DNA of 64,000 nucleotides from Candidatus Poribacteria bacterium (lineage in GTDB: Bacteria; Poribacteria; WGA-4E; WGA-3G). Where the stretch lies: positions 1,488,001 to 1,552,000 of the forward strand of contig OY282386.1 in the NCBI GenBank assembly GCA_958295945.1, in the 5' to 3' direction. Below are positions 37,428-45,136 of this stretch, piece by piece. The position numbers were made by a program, and so were the translations under genes. Each line of letters opens with the position of its first letter. Position 1 is the stretch's first letter. The notes below the pieces were generated by a model. That model made no database searches. It was not told where the DNA came from and worked only from the letters and a program-made list of their open reading frames with translations.

Positions 37428-38360
37428 ATGCGTTTAACAACAGTAACCGTCCCTAACGGCAGTGATACAGTAAATCAATCATCAAGAGTCTCAGTCTTAT
37501 TAAGACGTGTTGATGCTTATATTGAACTGACCAAACCACGAATGGTCCTGATGATTCTTGTTACGACTGCTGCTGGTTTCTATCTCGGCACACAAGGTGC
37601 AATGAACTGGATATTATTTGGACACACGATCATCGGTGCTGGGTTAACTGCAGCGGGTGTGTTAGGTCTAAACCAATACCTTGAACGGGATATTGATGCA
37701 TTGATGGCGAGAACGCAGCACAGACCACTTCCTGTAGGAAAAATACACGGAATGGAAGCACTGGTTTTTTGTGTTTTACTTACAGCAGGAGGAATGTTAT
37801 ACCTAACGACTTTTGTAAACCCGTTGAGTGGGTTCATTATTTCTTTAATTGTTGTAAGTTACTTGTTTATCTATACACCACTAAAACGTAGTACGTCTTT
37901 GTGTACGCTTGTTGGAGCGTTCCCCGGTGCGTTACCACCTGTTGTAGGGTGGGTAGCAGCACAAGGTAAAATATCAGGTTCTGCATGTGTACTGTTCGCC
38001 ATTTTATTTCTTTGGCAACTACCACACTCGCTCGCTATTGCATATATCTATCGTGAGGATTATGCCAATGCAGGATTAATGTTGTTACCTGTTGTCCATC
38101 CAGATGGAATAAGTACACGACGGCAGATTGTAATCAACTGTGTTGCACTTTTTGGTATAGGTCTTCTACCTACTCTTTTCAATATATCCGGTAGCATATA
38201 TTTTCTGGTTGCACTACTCGTGGGTGGTATGTTTTTAATAAGTGGTATCTATTTTGATAAAAAACCCACAGTCAAAACCGCACGATATGTGCTATATGCC
38301 TCTCTATTGTATCTACCACTAATATTCATAACGATGGCAATAGATAAAATAAGTCTATAA
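37428..38360 (+). CDS. ctaB: protohaem IX farnesyltransferase (haem O synthase)
   Basis: A 310-residue UbiA-superfamily prenyltransferase with nine hydrophobic segments. The first aspartate-rich site is NQYLERDIDALMARTQ-RPLP-like and the second region is LKRSTSLCTLVGAFPGALPP followed by REDYANAGLMLLPV. It attaches the farnesyl chain to haem B. Gene order ctaA-ctaB after ctaD is the common arrangement. The start ATG lies in the 4-bp gap after ctaA. Confidence 0.95.
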   Translation: MRLTTVTVPNGSDTVNQSSRVSVLLRRVDAYIELTKPRMVLMILVTTAAGFYLGTQGAMNWILFGHTIIGAGLTAAGVLGLNQYLERDIDALMARTQHRPLPVGKIHGMEALVFCVLLTAGGMLYLTTFVNPLSGFIISLIVVSYLFIYTPLKRSTSLCTLVGAFPGALPPVVGWVAAQGKISGSACVLFAILFLWQLPHSLAIAYIYREDYANAGLMLLPVVHPDGISTRRQIVINCVALFGIGLLPTLFNISGSIYFLVALLVGGMFLISGIYFDKKPTVKTARYVLYASLLYLPLIFITMAIDKISL

Positions 38361-38371
38361 TTGGAGTCAAA

Positions 38372-38650
38372 ATGAAAGATCAGGAACGCAAGAGTCGAAA
38401 TCTGACAATCGGTCTTATTTTAGGGTTAATCTTCATTGGTTTATTTACGATTACAACAGTTGGATTTGTTGTCGGTTTTGAAGCATCAATTCCCATAAAG
38501 AGACTTGTTTCAGTAATCACAACAATTATCGCAGCCGTGATCGGTATTTTTCTAATAGGTTCTGCCATTATTGAGATAGTTATTAAAACTGGACTTATTG
38601 CTTTTATAGTCAATTTAGTAAAAAGAGGGTACCGTAGAGTTCGTGGATGA
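38372..38650 (+). CDS. small two-helix membrane protein in the oxidase operon
   Basis: A 92-residue protein with a charged N-terminus, two hydrophobic helices (residues about 13-32 and 47-66) and a basic C-terminal tail (LVKRGYRRVRG). TTGGAG supports the ATG. It overlaps the following subunit III gene by four bases (ATGA), so the two are translationally coupled. I do not recognise the family; it may be an assembly factor or small subunit of the oxidase. Confidence 0.7.
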   Translation: MKDQERKSRNLTIGLILGLIFIGLFTITTVGFVVGFEASIPIKRLVSVITTIIAAVIGIFLIGSAIIEIVIKTGLIAFIVNLVKRGYRRVRG

Positions 38651-39240
38651 TGGTACAACGGGGTATGGAAATTGCTGAAAATCGACCGTTTAGTAATGCC
38701 AAATTAGGAGTATTGATACTCCTTGGTGCTGAGACGATGTTGTTTGCAGGACTGATTGGAGCATTTTTGGTATATCGGATGGGGAATGTAACATGGCCGC
38801 CGTTATCCCATGCTGATATTCAACTCCCACGCCTGGTTACTGGTATCAATACCGGTCTCCTAATTATAAGCGGTTTTACGATGTTTCAAGCATTACGAAC
38901 AATTCAACTGGATAAGGTCAAGTATCTACGATATTACTTACTTTTTACTGGAGCATTAGGACTGCTTTTTCTCGTAATACAAGGTAGTGAGTGGATTCAA
39001 CTAATTGGTAAAGGATTGACACTTCAATCAGGGGTTTATGGTGCTACGTTTTATGTGCTTATCGGTTGTCATGCTGTTCATGTATTAGGAGCAGTTGTAT
39101 GGTTAGCAATTGTCATTTGTATGTCATGGGCAGGAAGGTTTTCATCTGTAAATCACACCGGTGTTGAAACCTGTACTATCTATTGGATTTATGTGGTTGC
39201 ACTATGGCCTATACTCTACTTTTTAGTGTATTTCGCCTGA
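38647..39240 (+). CDS. ctaE: cytochrome c oxidase subunit III, first copy
   Basis: A 197-residue, five-helix subunit III of the short caa3/cyoC-like type. Typical regions are NAKLGVLILLGAETMLFAGLIGAF, GLLFLVIQGSEW, and YGATFYVLIGCHAVHVLGAVVWL, with the final helix YWIYVVALWPILYFLVY. It starts by an ATGA overlap with the upstream gene. A second, more distant copy is at 40500-41150 in the same operon. Subunit III stabilises subunit I and supports proton uptake. Confidence 0.9.
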   Translation: MMVQRGMEIAENRPFSNAKLGVLILLGAETMLFAGLIGAFLVYRMGNVTWPPLSHADIQLPRLVTGINTGLLIISGFTMFQALRTIQLDKVKYLRYYLLFTGALGLLFLVIQGSEWIQLIGKGLTLQSGVYGATFYVLIGCHAVHVLGAVVWLAIVICMSWAGRFSSVNHTGVETCTIYWIYVVALWPILYFLVYFA

Positions 39241-39251
39241 AGGAAAATCAG

Positions 39252-39479
39252 ATGCTACAGAAAATGGTCTTAACTATATTAATTACGACACTTATTATTG
39301 TTATTTTACCGCTTACTCTTGAGGCATGTCCATCATGTAAAAACTTAAATGAACCAATAGCACGAGGTTTCAATTGGAGTGTTATGTTTATGATGGCGAT
39401 GCCATTCACAGTTTTTGGGATCATTGGTGGAAGTGTGTTCTATACCTATCGACGCGCAAATAGAGACTTGAAAACATAA
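39252..39479 (+). CDS. small membrane protein with CPSC motif
   Basis: A 75-residue product with ATG after AGGAAAATCAG, 11 bp from the ctaE stop. It has a cleavable or anchoring N-terminal helix, a short periplasmic segment ACPSCKNLNEPIARGFNWS with a CxxC pair, and a second helix followed by a basic end. The family is not one I can name, but the CxxC beside cytochrome oxidase genes suggests a redox or copper-handling assembly role. An upstream in-frame start inside ctaE is unlikely. Confidence 0.7.
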   Translation: MLQKMVLTILITTLIIVILPLTLEACPSCKNLNEPIARGFNWSVMFMMAMPFTVFGIIGGSVFYTYRRANRDLKT

Positions 39480-39517
39480 CAACCTATCAAATAGAAAAGG
39501 ATCTATACAAGGAAGCA

Positions 39518-40387
39518 ATGAAGAATAGTGGTAACTCTTGGATAAAATGTATTGATTGCCGAAAGGGTATGTCCAAAATCACCACGCATAGTGTATCGCT
39601 TATCTTAACTGATCCTCCCTATTTTCTTGATGGAATGGATGACAATTGGGATACACAACGAATTAAATCAAGACAGAAAAAAGGTGTAATCGGTGGGCTG
39701 CCAGTTGGTATGAAGTTTGACAAAGCACAAGGTCAGAACTTATATCGATTCCTGAAACCTATCGCTGAACAGTGGTTTAGAATTATAAAACCTGGAGGAT
39801 TTGTACTCTGTTTTTCGCATCCAAGACTATCGCATCGTGCATCACTGGCAATAGAGGATGCGGGTTTTGAAATTCGTGATATGTTGGCATGGCGATATGA
39901 AGGGCAAGCAAAAGCTTTTAAACAAGACCACTTCGTTCGGAAGCGCAACTTACCAAGTGATGAAAAAGAGAGGATTATTCAAGCATTGGGTGGTAGAAAG
40001 ACACCGCAACTCAAACCACAGATGGAGTTGATAATATTAGCACAATCTCCACGGGAAGGAACATTTGTTGATAATTGGCTACAGTATCAGACTGGATTGA
40101 TAGACGTGTCTGATCCAGTGGTAGAAAAAGATAGATTTCCCGGCACTGTGATACCTGTGTCAAAACCTCGCGAGAAATTTGGACATATCGCAGCAAAACC
40201 TGTCTCTTTGCTCCGACATCTAATCCGAATATTCTCGGTAGAAGGTTCGATCGTTTGTGATCCATTTGCAGGTTCAGGTTCAACTGGAATAGCAGCACAT
40301 AAGGAAGAACGGGAATTCATTGGATTTGAGATTGATAACGAAATGGCTGATATTGCAAATAATAGAATTCTGATGGGAAAGAATTAG
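39518..40387 (+). CDS. solitary DNA methyltransferase (N6-adenine/N4-cytosine type)
   Basis: A 289-residue methyltransferase. Motif IV TDPPYFL is near residue 31 and motif I VCDPFAGSGSTG near 247, so motif IV precedes motif I (beta class order). The central part (about 120-200) is the likely target-recognition region, with KRNLPSDEKE and PQLKPQMELIILAQ. No restriction endonuclease or specificity subunit is adjacent. It is inserted between the small CPSC protein and the second subunit III gene, on the same strand, with SD AAGGAAG. It could be an orphan regulatory methylase or a remnant of a restriction-modification system. Confidence 0.9.
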   Translation: MKNSGNSWIKCIDCRKGMSKITTHSVSLILTDPPYFLDGMDDNWDTQRIKSRQKKGVIGGLPVGMKFDKAQGQNLYRFLKPIAEQWFRIIKPGGFVLCFSHPRLSHRASLAIEDAGFEIRDMLAWRYEGQAKAFKQDHFVRKRNLPSDEKERIIQALGGRKTPQLKPQMELIILAQSPREGTFVDNWLQYQTGLIDVSDPVVEKDRFPGTVIPVSKPREKFGHIAAKPVSLLRHLIRIFSVEGSIVCDPFAGSGSTGIAAHKEEREFIGFEIDNEMADIANNRILMGKN

Positions 40388-40499
40388 ATACAAAGATATA
40401 TCAAATAATGTGATGTAAATTATGCTTGAAAACTGCAATTTTTAAATACTTAAATTGATGAATTAAATTGGAAACATATAACAAAAGGAGTTTAGAATA

Positions 40500-41150
40500 G
40501 TGGAACAAGCTACCACTTTAAATCACACTGAAGACGTATATGAACCGTCACTTACGCCAGACAGTCTCGGCAAACTCGGCATGTGGATATTTCTCATTGG
40601 AGATACCATGTCATTTGGTGCATTACTTGCAGTCTATGCAGCACTCAGAGCTGGAGCAGGCGTAATCGGATGGGTTCCACCAAGTGAGATTCTTGGTATA
40701 AATCTGACTGCTTTTATGACATTTCTGTTGATTTGCAGCAGTGTTACAATGGTTAAATCATTGGAGTCAATTCAGAAGGGGAACGTCTCTCGGATGTGTA
40801 CATTTCTGGGATTAACAATTTTAGGGGGTGTCATTTTTCTTGGATTGCAAGTGTATGAATGGACACATCTAATCAAACATGGATTAACATTGACAGAGAT
40901 TCCACACCATAGTCTATCAGGTGCTGCAATTAGCGGATCTACACTATTTGGTCCCACTTTCTATGCTATTACAGGATTCCACGGTTTGCATGTAACTGGT
41001 GGTGTAATATATCTGATAGTTATCCTGATCCATGGTCTGCGTGGAAGATATACTGCTGAATTTAACCATGAAGTAGAAATTGTTGGACTCTATTGGCACT
41101 TTGTTGACCTTATTTGGATTATGGTTTTCACCTTTATCTATCTATTGTAG
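40500..41150 (+). CDS. ctaE: cytochrome c oxidase subunit III, second copy
   Basis: A 216-residue protein with GTG start after AAAAGGAG. Five hydrophobic helices and the family regions KLGMWIFLIGDTMSFGALLAVY, IFLGLQVYEWTHLI, GPTFYAITGFHGLHVTGGVIYL and VEIVGLYWHFVDLIWIMVF make it a standard subunit III; the last motif is closer to canonical COX3 than in the first copy. It heads the genes subunit III, IV, SCO1. The methyltransferase gene and 112 AT-rich bases separate it from the first half of the operon, so it may have a separate promoter. Confidence 0.93.
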   Translation: MEQATTLNHTEDVYEPSLTPDSLGKLGMWIFLIGDTMSFGALLAVYAALRAGAGVIGWVPPSEILGINLTAFMTFLLICSSVTMVKSLESIQKGNVSRMCTFLGLTILGGVIFLGLQVYEWTHLIKHGLTLTEIPHHSLSGAAISGSTLFGPTFYAITGFHGLHVTGGVIYLIVILIHGLRGRYTAEFNHEVEIVGLYWHFVDLIWIMVFTFIYLL

Positions 41151-41162
41151 AAGGAGTTTTAT

Positions 41163-41501
41163 ATGGCTAAAAACGAACATGATAAACATCCAAGGTATAT
41201 GTTAATTTTCTTATGGCTTGCAATCTTGACTGCTATTGAGATTGGTGTTGCAATTCCAGAATATTCTATTGTCATCAAAGCAATCCTTCTTATCGGATTA
41301 GCATGTGGGAAGGCATTCTTGGTTGCTGCATATTTCATGCATCTAAAGCTTGAGAAGCGTACTTTATCTGTAATTGTTATTATACCTTTTTTAATATGTG
41401 TTTTCCTTGTCATTATGCTAATGCCTGACCTGACAACAGATACACGACACAATGCAATTGAAAAACCAGCAGAAAAGGTTGTTGAGTCGACACCGCATTA
41501 G
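41163..41501 (+). CDS. ctaF: cytochrome c oxidase subunit IV family protein
   Basis: A 112-residue, three-helix protein with the family pattern YMLIFLWLAILTAIEIGV, ...LIGLACGKAFLVAAYFMHLK and a last helix ending in MLMPDL. AGAAGGAG supports the ATG, 12 bp after the subunit III stop. Subunit IV (CtaF/CyoD-like) is a small structural subunit of bacterial haem-copper oxidases. The C-terminus is a short charged tail. Confidence 0.9.
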   Translation: MAKNEHDKHPRYMLIFLWLAILTAIEIGVAIPEYSIVIKAILLIGLACGKAFLVAAYFMHLKLEKRTLSVIVIIPFLICVFLVIMLMPDLTTDTRHNAIEKPAEKVVESTPH

Positions 41502-41545
41502 GGGCGAGCGGCAATGCAAACCTATCGATAATAGACACTAAGAGT

Positions 41546-42178
41546 ATGGAAAATCAGAAGAGTAATCTAGAGTCTAAAGGACGTAAACTTGATAAATCCA
41601 CACTTCCTTGGATTGTATTAGGATTAATTATAATCAGTATTGCACTACTCAATTTGTGGTTGATGTTTGATAATAAGAATGAATCTGATACTGAGAAATT
41701 AGTCTTGAGTGTTCCAGAATTTACCTTGACAAACCAGCAAAGAGACGAAATAAGTTTGTCTGATCTATCTGGGAAAGTCTGGGTTGCAGATTTCATTTTT
41801 ACTCATTGTCCTACAATTTGTCCAATAATGACGAAAGAAATGGCAACGTTGCAATCAGAATTTAACTCGCCTGATGTGAATTTCATTTCCTTTACCGTCG
41901 ACCCAGAACGAGATACAACAGAAGTTCTTGCGAATTATGCGAAACAATACGGAGCACATGAAAAAACATGGCATTTTCTGACTGGTGAGAAGGATCAGAT
42001 TTATCAATTAGCAAATAATGGATTTAAATTAGCCGCTGCACAACATGAAGGTGTGTTTCCACATAGTAGAAAGTTTGTCCTCGTATCTCCAGATGGAGAA
42101 ATATATGGATACTACGATAGCTACAGTCAAGCAGCAATGAAGAAACTACGTAAAGATATTACATCACTGTTTAGATAA
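41546..42178 (+). CDS. SCO1/SenC copper chaperone
   Basis: A 210-residue protein with one N-terminal membrane helix (residues 18-38) and a thioredoxin-like periplasmic domain. The copper ligands are the two cysteines of HCPTICPIM and the histidine of VFPHSRKFVLVSPDGE; the fold also has the GKVWVADFIFTHC and VSFTVDPERDT-type strands. SCO proteins deliver copper to the CuA site or reduce its cysteines. Placed directly after the oxidase structural genes, it should serve the CuA subunit at 33472. Confidence 0.94.
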   Translation: MENQKSNLESKGRKLDKSTLPWIVLGLIIISIALLNLWLMFDNKNESDTEKLVLSVPEFTLTNQQRDEISLSDLSGKVWVADFIFTHCPTICPIMTKEMATLQSEFNSPDVNFISFTVDPERDTTEVLANYAKQYGAHEKTWHFLTGEKDQIYQLANNGFKLAAAQHEGVFPHSRKFVLVSPDGEIYGYYDSYSQAAMKKLRKDITSLFR

Positions 42179-42185
42179 ACTGGTT

Positions 42186-42449
42186 ATGAACCTAATAGTC
42201 TCATTCATTGCATTTCTGTTTCATTTCCCATTTGGATTTTATCGGACTCGTTATAAGAAATTCAGTCGTCCTTGGAGCAGATGTCTATACATACCAATTG
42301 TGCTTAACATTCTTGTCAGACGTTTTATCCTTCATTGGGATTGGCAGACCGCTTTGATTTACTTATGGCCTGCAGTTCTGATAGCTCATATTGTCGGAGG
42401 ATATATCGGTTCTCGTTTCAAACCGTGTGAAAATGTTGAGACACAGTAA
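42186..42449 (+). CDS. small membrane protein, unknown
   Basis: An 87-residue protein 7 bp after the SCO1 stop. It has two or three hydrophobic segments (about 2-17, 35-48 and 53-72) separated by basic residues (RTRYKKFSRPWSR). No family is recognised. It is probably the last gene of the oxidase operon because a MITE begins exactly at its stop codon. Confidence 0.55.
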   Translation: MNLIVSFIAFLFHFPFGFYRTRYKKFSRPWSRCLYIPIVLNILVRRFILHWDWQTALIYLWPAVLIAHIVGGYIGSRFKPCENVETQ

Positions 42450-42571
42450 TACCAAATTAACCCGATTTGTAGCGCGAGGTCTCCGGGGAATGCCAAAAAG
42501 GTATTCATACCGTTGATTTGGTGCCTCGCAATGTGGACTTTATCAAAAAAATAATCATGTCAATTTGGTAT
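42449..42571. mobile_element. 123-bp MITE-like palindromic element
   Basis: Ends are ATACCAAATT and AATTTGGTAT. The left arm carries AACCCGATTTGTAGCGCGAGG and GGTCTCCGGGG, the inverted form of the right arm of the element at 15027-15114. It begins at the stop codon of the small membrane protein and ends 35 bp before the Usp-type gene; a leader hairpin in that mRNA is likely. Confidence 0.65.
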
Positions 42572-42606
42572 AAGTGATCATTTATGTATGAGAAGTGAGA
42601 AAACAA

Positions 42607-44517
42607 ATGAAAAAAATATATGTTCCAGTTGATAATTCAGACTATTCTGATGTAAGTATTGACTTAGCAGTTGAATTCGCAAAGAAATTTGAATCTCAAT
42701 TGGTAGGTTCGCACGTTTACGCTGCGAAAATGCATGATGTTCGCTTCAAACAGATGGAATATACTTTACCTGAAGAGTATCAGGACGAAGTAGAACTTGA
42801 AAAGCAACGCCGCATTCACGACACTCTGATCACTATGGGACTACAACTTATCTCAGATTCATATCTTGAGGTAATGAAACAGAAGTGTGAAAAACTCAAC
42901 ATACAATTTGAACCGAAGATGCCCGAAGGTAAACACTACATTAAACTTGTTGAAGATATTCAGGAAAGCGATTACGATTTGGTAATTATGGGTGCACTCG
43001 GTATGGGTGCAGTAAAAGACAGCCTAATCGGTGGAGTCTGTGAACGGGTTGTACGTCGCATTACAACAGATACACTTGTTGTTCGTGATCTTAATTCAGC
43101 AAATCAAAAAAATGGAAATATACTTGTTGGTATTGATGGAAGTCCTGAGTCTTTCTCTGGATTGAAAACTGCTATACAACTCGGTCAAAAATTCAACAAA
43201 CAAGTAGAAGCAGTCGGTGTATACGATCCGTATCTCCACTACATCGTCTTTAATTCCGTTGTGAATGTACTAACTGAACGCGCAGCAAGAACTTTCAGAT
43301 TTAAAGAGCAGGAACAATTACACGAAGAGGTGATTGATACCGGTCTTGCAAAGATATACCAATCCCACCTTGAGGTAGCACGTTCCATAGCAAAGGAAGA
43401 ACACGACTATCGACTGAAAATCACCCTTCTTGATGGAAAAGCCTACGAAAAAATATTGCAATACACGCGTAAAACCAATCCCTGGTTACTTGTTATTGGT
43501 AGAATTGGTGTACATAATGAACAAGATTCTGACATAGGTAGCACAGCAGAGAATCTCCTACGTCTTGCTCCTTGCAATGTCCTACTTTCAAGTCAACGTT
43601 ATTTCCCTCAGATTGATGTAAAAGCAGAGGAAACACTTGTTTGGACACAGGAAGCAATGGATCGCATGGAGAAAGCACCTCCTTTGGTCCGCGGTATAGC
43701 CAAAACCGCTGTTCACCGTTTTGCCATTGAACGCGGTCATTCCGTTATCACTGAAAGTGTGATTGATAAGGCTATGGATGCGATTATGCCACAACGCGCA
43801 TCTGAAAAACTTACAAGAGTGGCTAAAGAAATCGCAGAACAGAAGGTCTTAGAATCAGATGCAATACAGACATATATATGCGGTGAATGTGGATATGCTG
43901 CCCACAACCAACAACCAGTAAAATGTCCTGTCTGTAGTTCACCACCAGAACGTTTCCAGATGGTTGACAAGAATTCACTTGAGAACATTGCCATTGACGA
44001 AGGGGGTACTGACGAAGTAGAGACTTTTGACGGTATGCGGTTACAATGGTCTGAGCAGTCGAAGAAAGCACTTCGTACCGTCCCACGCGGATATATGCGT
44101 CGTAATGTCAAAGCTCGAATTGAAAAATCTGCACGATCACAAAAGATAGATACAATCACAAATGCTTTCGCTATGGAAATCATTGACGATAGCATGGGGG
44201 AAGCAGCCGCTGTCCGAGAGGACGCTCCAGAACTTAAAGCCATGCAAGGACAGAACCAATCTCAAAACACAACGGATAATCAAAACTTTGTAAGTTCACT
44301 AATATGGACTGAGGACGCAATCAATCGGTTGAATTTAGTTCCTACTGGTTTTATGCGGAATATCACGCAAACCCGTATTGAACAGCGTGCACAAGAAAAA
44401 AACATTTTGCAAATATCTCTTGATTTCGCCGCTCGTGTTATCGAAGATGGTAGAAGTCTTGCCAATGAAGTACTTGGTGAATACTATCAAGACAAACAAA
44501 CAGAAAACACAAACTAA
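42607..44517 (+). CDS. two universal-stress domains, rubredoxin-like domain and three PCP_red-like domains
   Basis: ATG at 42607 is used; a GTG four codons upstream is in frame. The 636-residue cytoplasmic protein has Usp domain 1 (about 1-162, IYVPVDNSDYSD and GALGMGAVKDSLIGG), Usp domain 2 (about 170-335, ILVGIDGSPESFSG and IGRIGVHNEQDSDIGSTAENLL), then a PCP_red-like domain (WTQEAMDRMEKAPPLVRGI, about 340-395), a rubredoxin-like zinc or iron site (YICGECGYAAHNQQPVKCPVC), and two more PCP_red-like domains (WSEQSKKALRTVPRGYMRRN and WTEDAINRLNLVPTGFMRN). PCP_red is the small C-terminal domain of the BchB/ChlB subunit of dark protochlorophyllide reductase. Here it occurs without chlorophyll genes. 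Function is unknown; a redox- or haem-sensing stress protein is one idea. Confidence 0.82.
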   Translation: MKKIYVPVDNSDYSDVSIDLAVEFAKKFESQLVGSHVYAAKMHDVRFKQMEYTLPEEYQDEVELEKQRRIHDTLITMGLQLISDSYLEVMKQKCEKLNIQFEPKMPEGKHYIKLVEDIQESDYDLVIMGALGMGAVKDSLIGGVCERVVRRITTDTLVVRDLNSANQKNGNILVGIDGSPESFSGLKTAIQLGQKFNKQVEAVGVYDPYLHYIVFNSVVNVLTERAARTFRFKEQEQLHEEVIDTGLAKIYQSHLEVARSIAKEEHDYRLKITLLDGKAYEKILQYTRKTNPWLLVIGRIGVHNEQDSDIGSTAENLLRLAPCNVLLSSQRYFPQIDVKAEETLVWTQEAMDRMEKAPPLVRGIAKTAVHRFAIERGHSVITESVIDKAMDAIMPQRASEKLTRVAKEIAEQKVLESDAIQTYICGECGYAAHNQQPVKCPVCSSPPERFQMVDKNSLENIAIDEGGTDEVETFDGMRLQWSEQSKKALRTVPRGYMRRNVKARIEKSARSQKIDTITNAFAMEIIDDSMGEAAAVREDAPELKAMQGQNQSQNTTDNQNFVSSLIWTEDAINRLNLVPTGFMRNITQTRIEQRAQEKNILQISLDFAARVIEDGRSLANEVLGEYYQDKQTENTN

Positions 44518-44561
44518 ATCGAAAATCGTATTAGATTTTCAAGATAATATACAACAAATGC

Positions 44562-44588
44562 ATAGCATATTCCTTGAGAATATGCTAT
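44562..44588 (+). terminator. hairpin after the Usp/PCP_red gene
   Basis: An 11-bp perfect stem ATAGCATATTC/GAATATGCTAT with a 5-base loop lies 45 bp after the stop codon. The following bases are only partly T-rich, so termination is likely but not certain. Confidence 0.55.
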
Positions 44589-44629
44589 CTTAATATAAAC
44601 ATAATCAAGGTATACGTTAGGTGACAAAT

Positions 44630-45097
44630 ATGCAAATAGACGAAGGTAGAGACAATGAAATAGTTACTTTTATCGGCATTCCTCGAAAATGGGTAAATCC
44701 TGCACTAAAAATCTATTCGTTCATCTTTTTAGGTTATGCAATTTGGCTAATCTATCTGAAGTTCAATAGTGGTTCACAAATGCTGTCGGATAGATTAAGT
44801 GATCCTTTTACACATCTCGCGGGATTTTCAGTAGTAGAAGGTCTCACTATCGTCGCTACAATACAACTGGTGGATTTAATCATGTATCTTACAAACAAAT
44901 TCAAAACAAAAGTGAAAAAACAAGTTAATGAAGCGAAAGCAGAGGGTAAAGAAGAAGGAAAGACAGAAGGTAGAGAGGAAATCCAGAAGGCATGGGTTGC
45001 TTGGAATACTCGCCGCATAGACTCAGAAACAAAAGGAATTCCTTTTGACGAACTGCCTCCCACACTACCTGAAAGCAAACATCAAAAAACTGAATAG
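44630..45097 (+). CDS. two-helix membrane protein with charged C-terminal helix
   Basis: A 155-residue protein; ATG at 44630 or GTG at 44621. Two hydrophobic helices (about 25-45 and 68-88) are followed by a long lysine/glutamate helix (KVKKQVNEAKAEGKEEGKTEGREE) and the end IQKAWVAWNTRRIDSETKGIPFDELPP. The last segment, with a tryptophan pair and RR, resembles a motif seen in other small proteins of this type of genome, but I cannot name a family. No enzymatic signature. It stands between a terminator and the PQQ-like propeller gene. Confidence 0.6.
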   Translation: MQIDEGRDNEIVTFIGIPRKWVNPALKIYSFIFLGYAIWLIYLKFNSGSQMLSDRLSDPFTHLAGFSVVEGLTIVATIQLVDLIMYLTNKFKTKVKKQVNEAKAEGKEEGKTEGREEIQKAWVAWNTRRIDSETKGIPFDELPPTLPESKHQKTE

Positions 45098-45136
45098 ATT
45101 CAGTTTCATCTATCGTTCAAACAATGGAGGAATACC

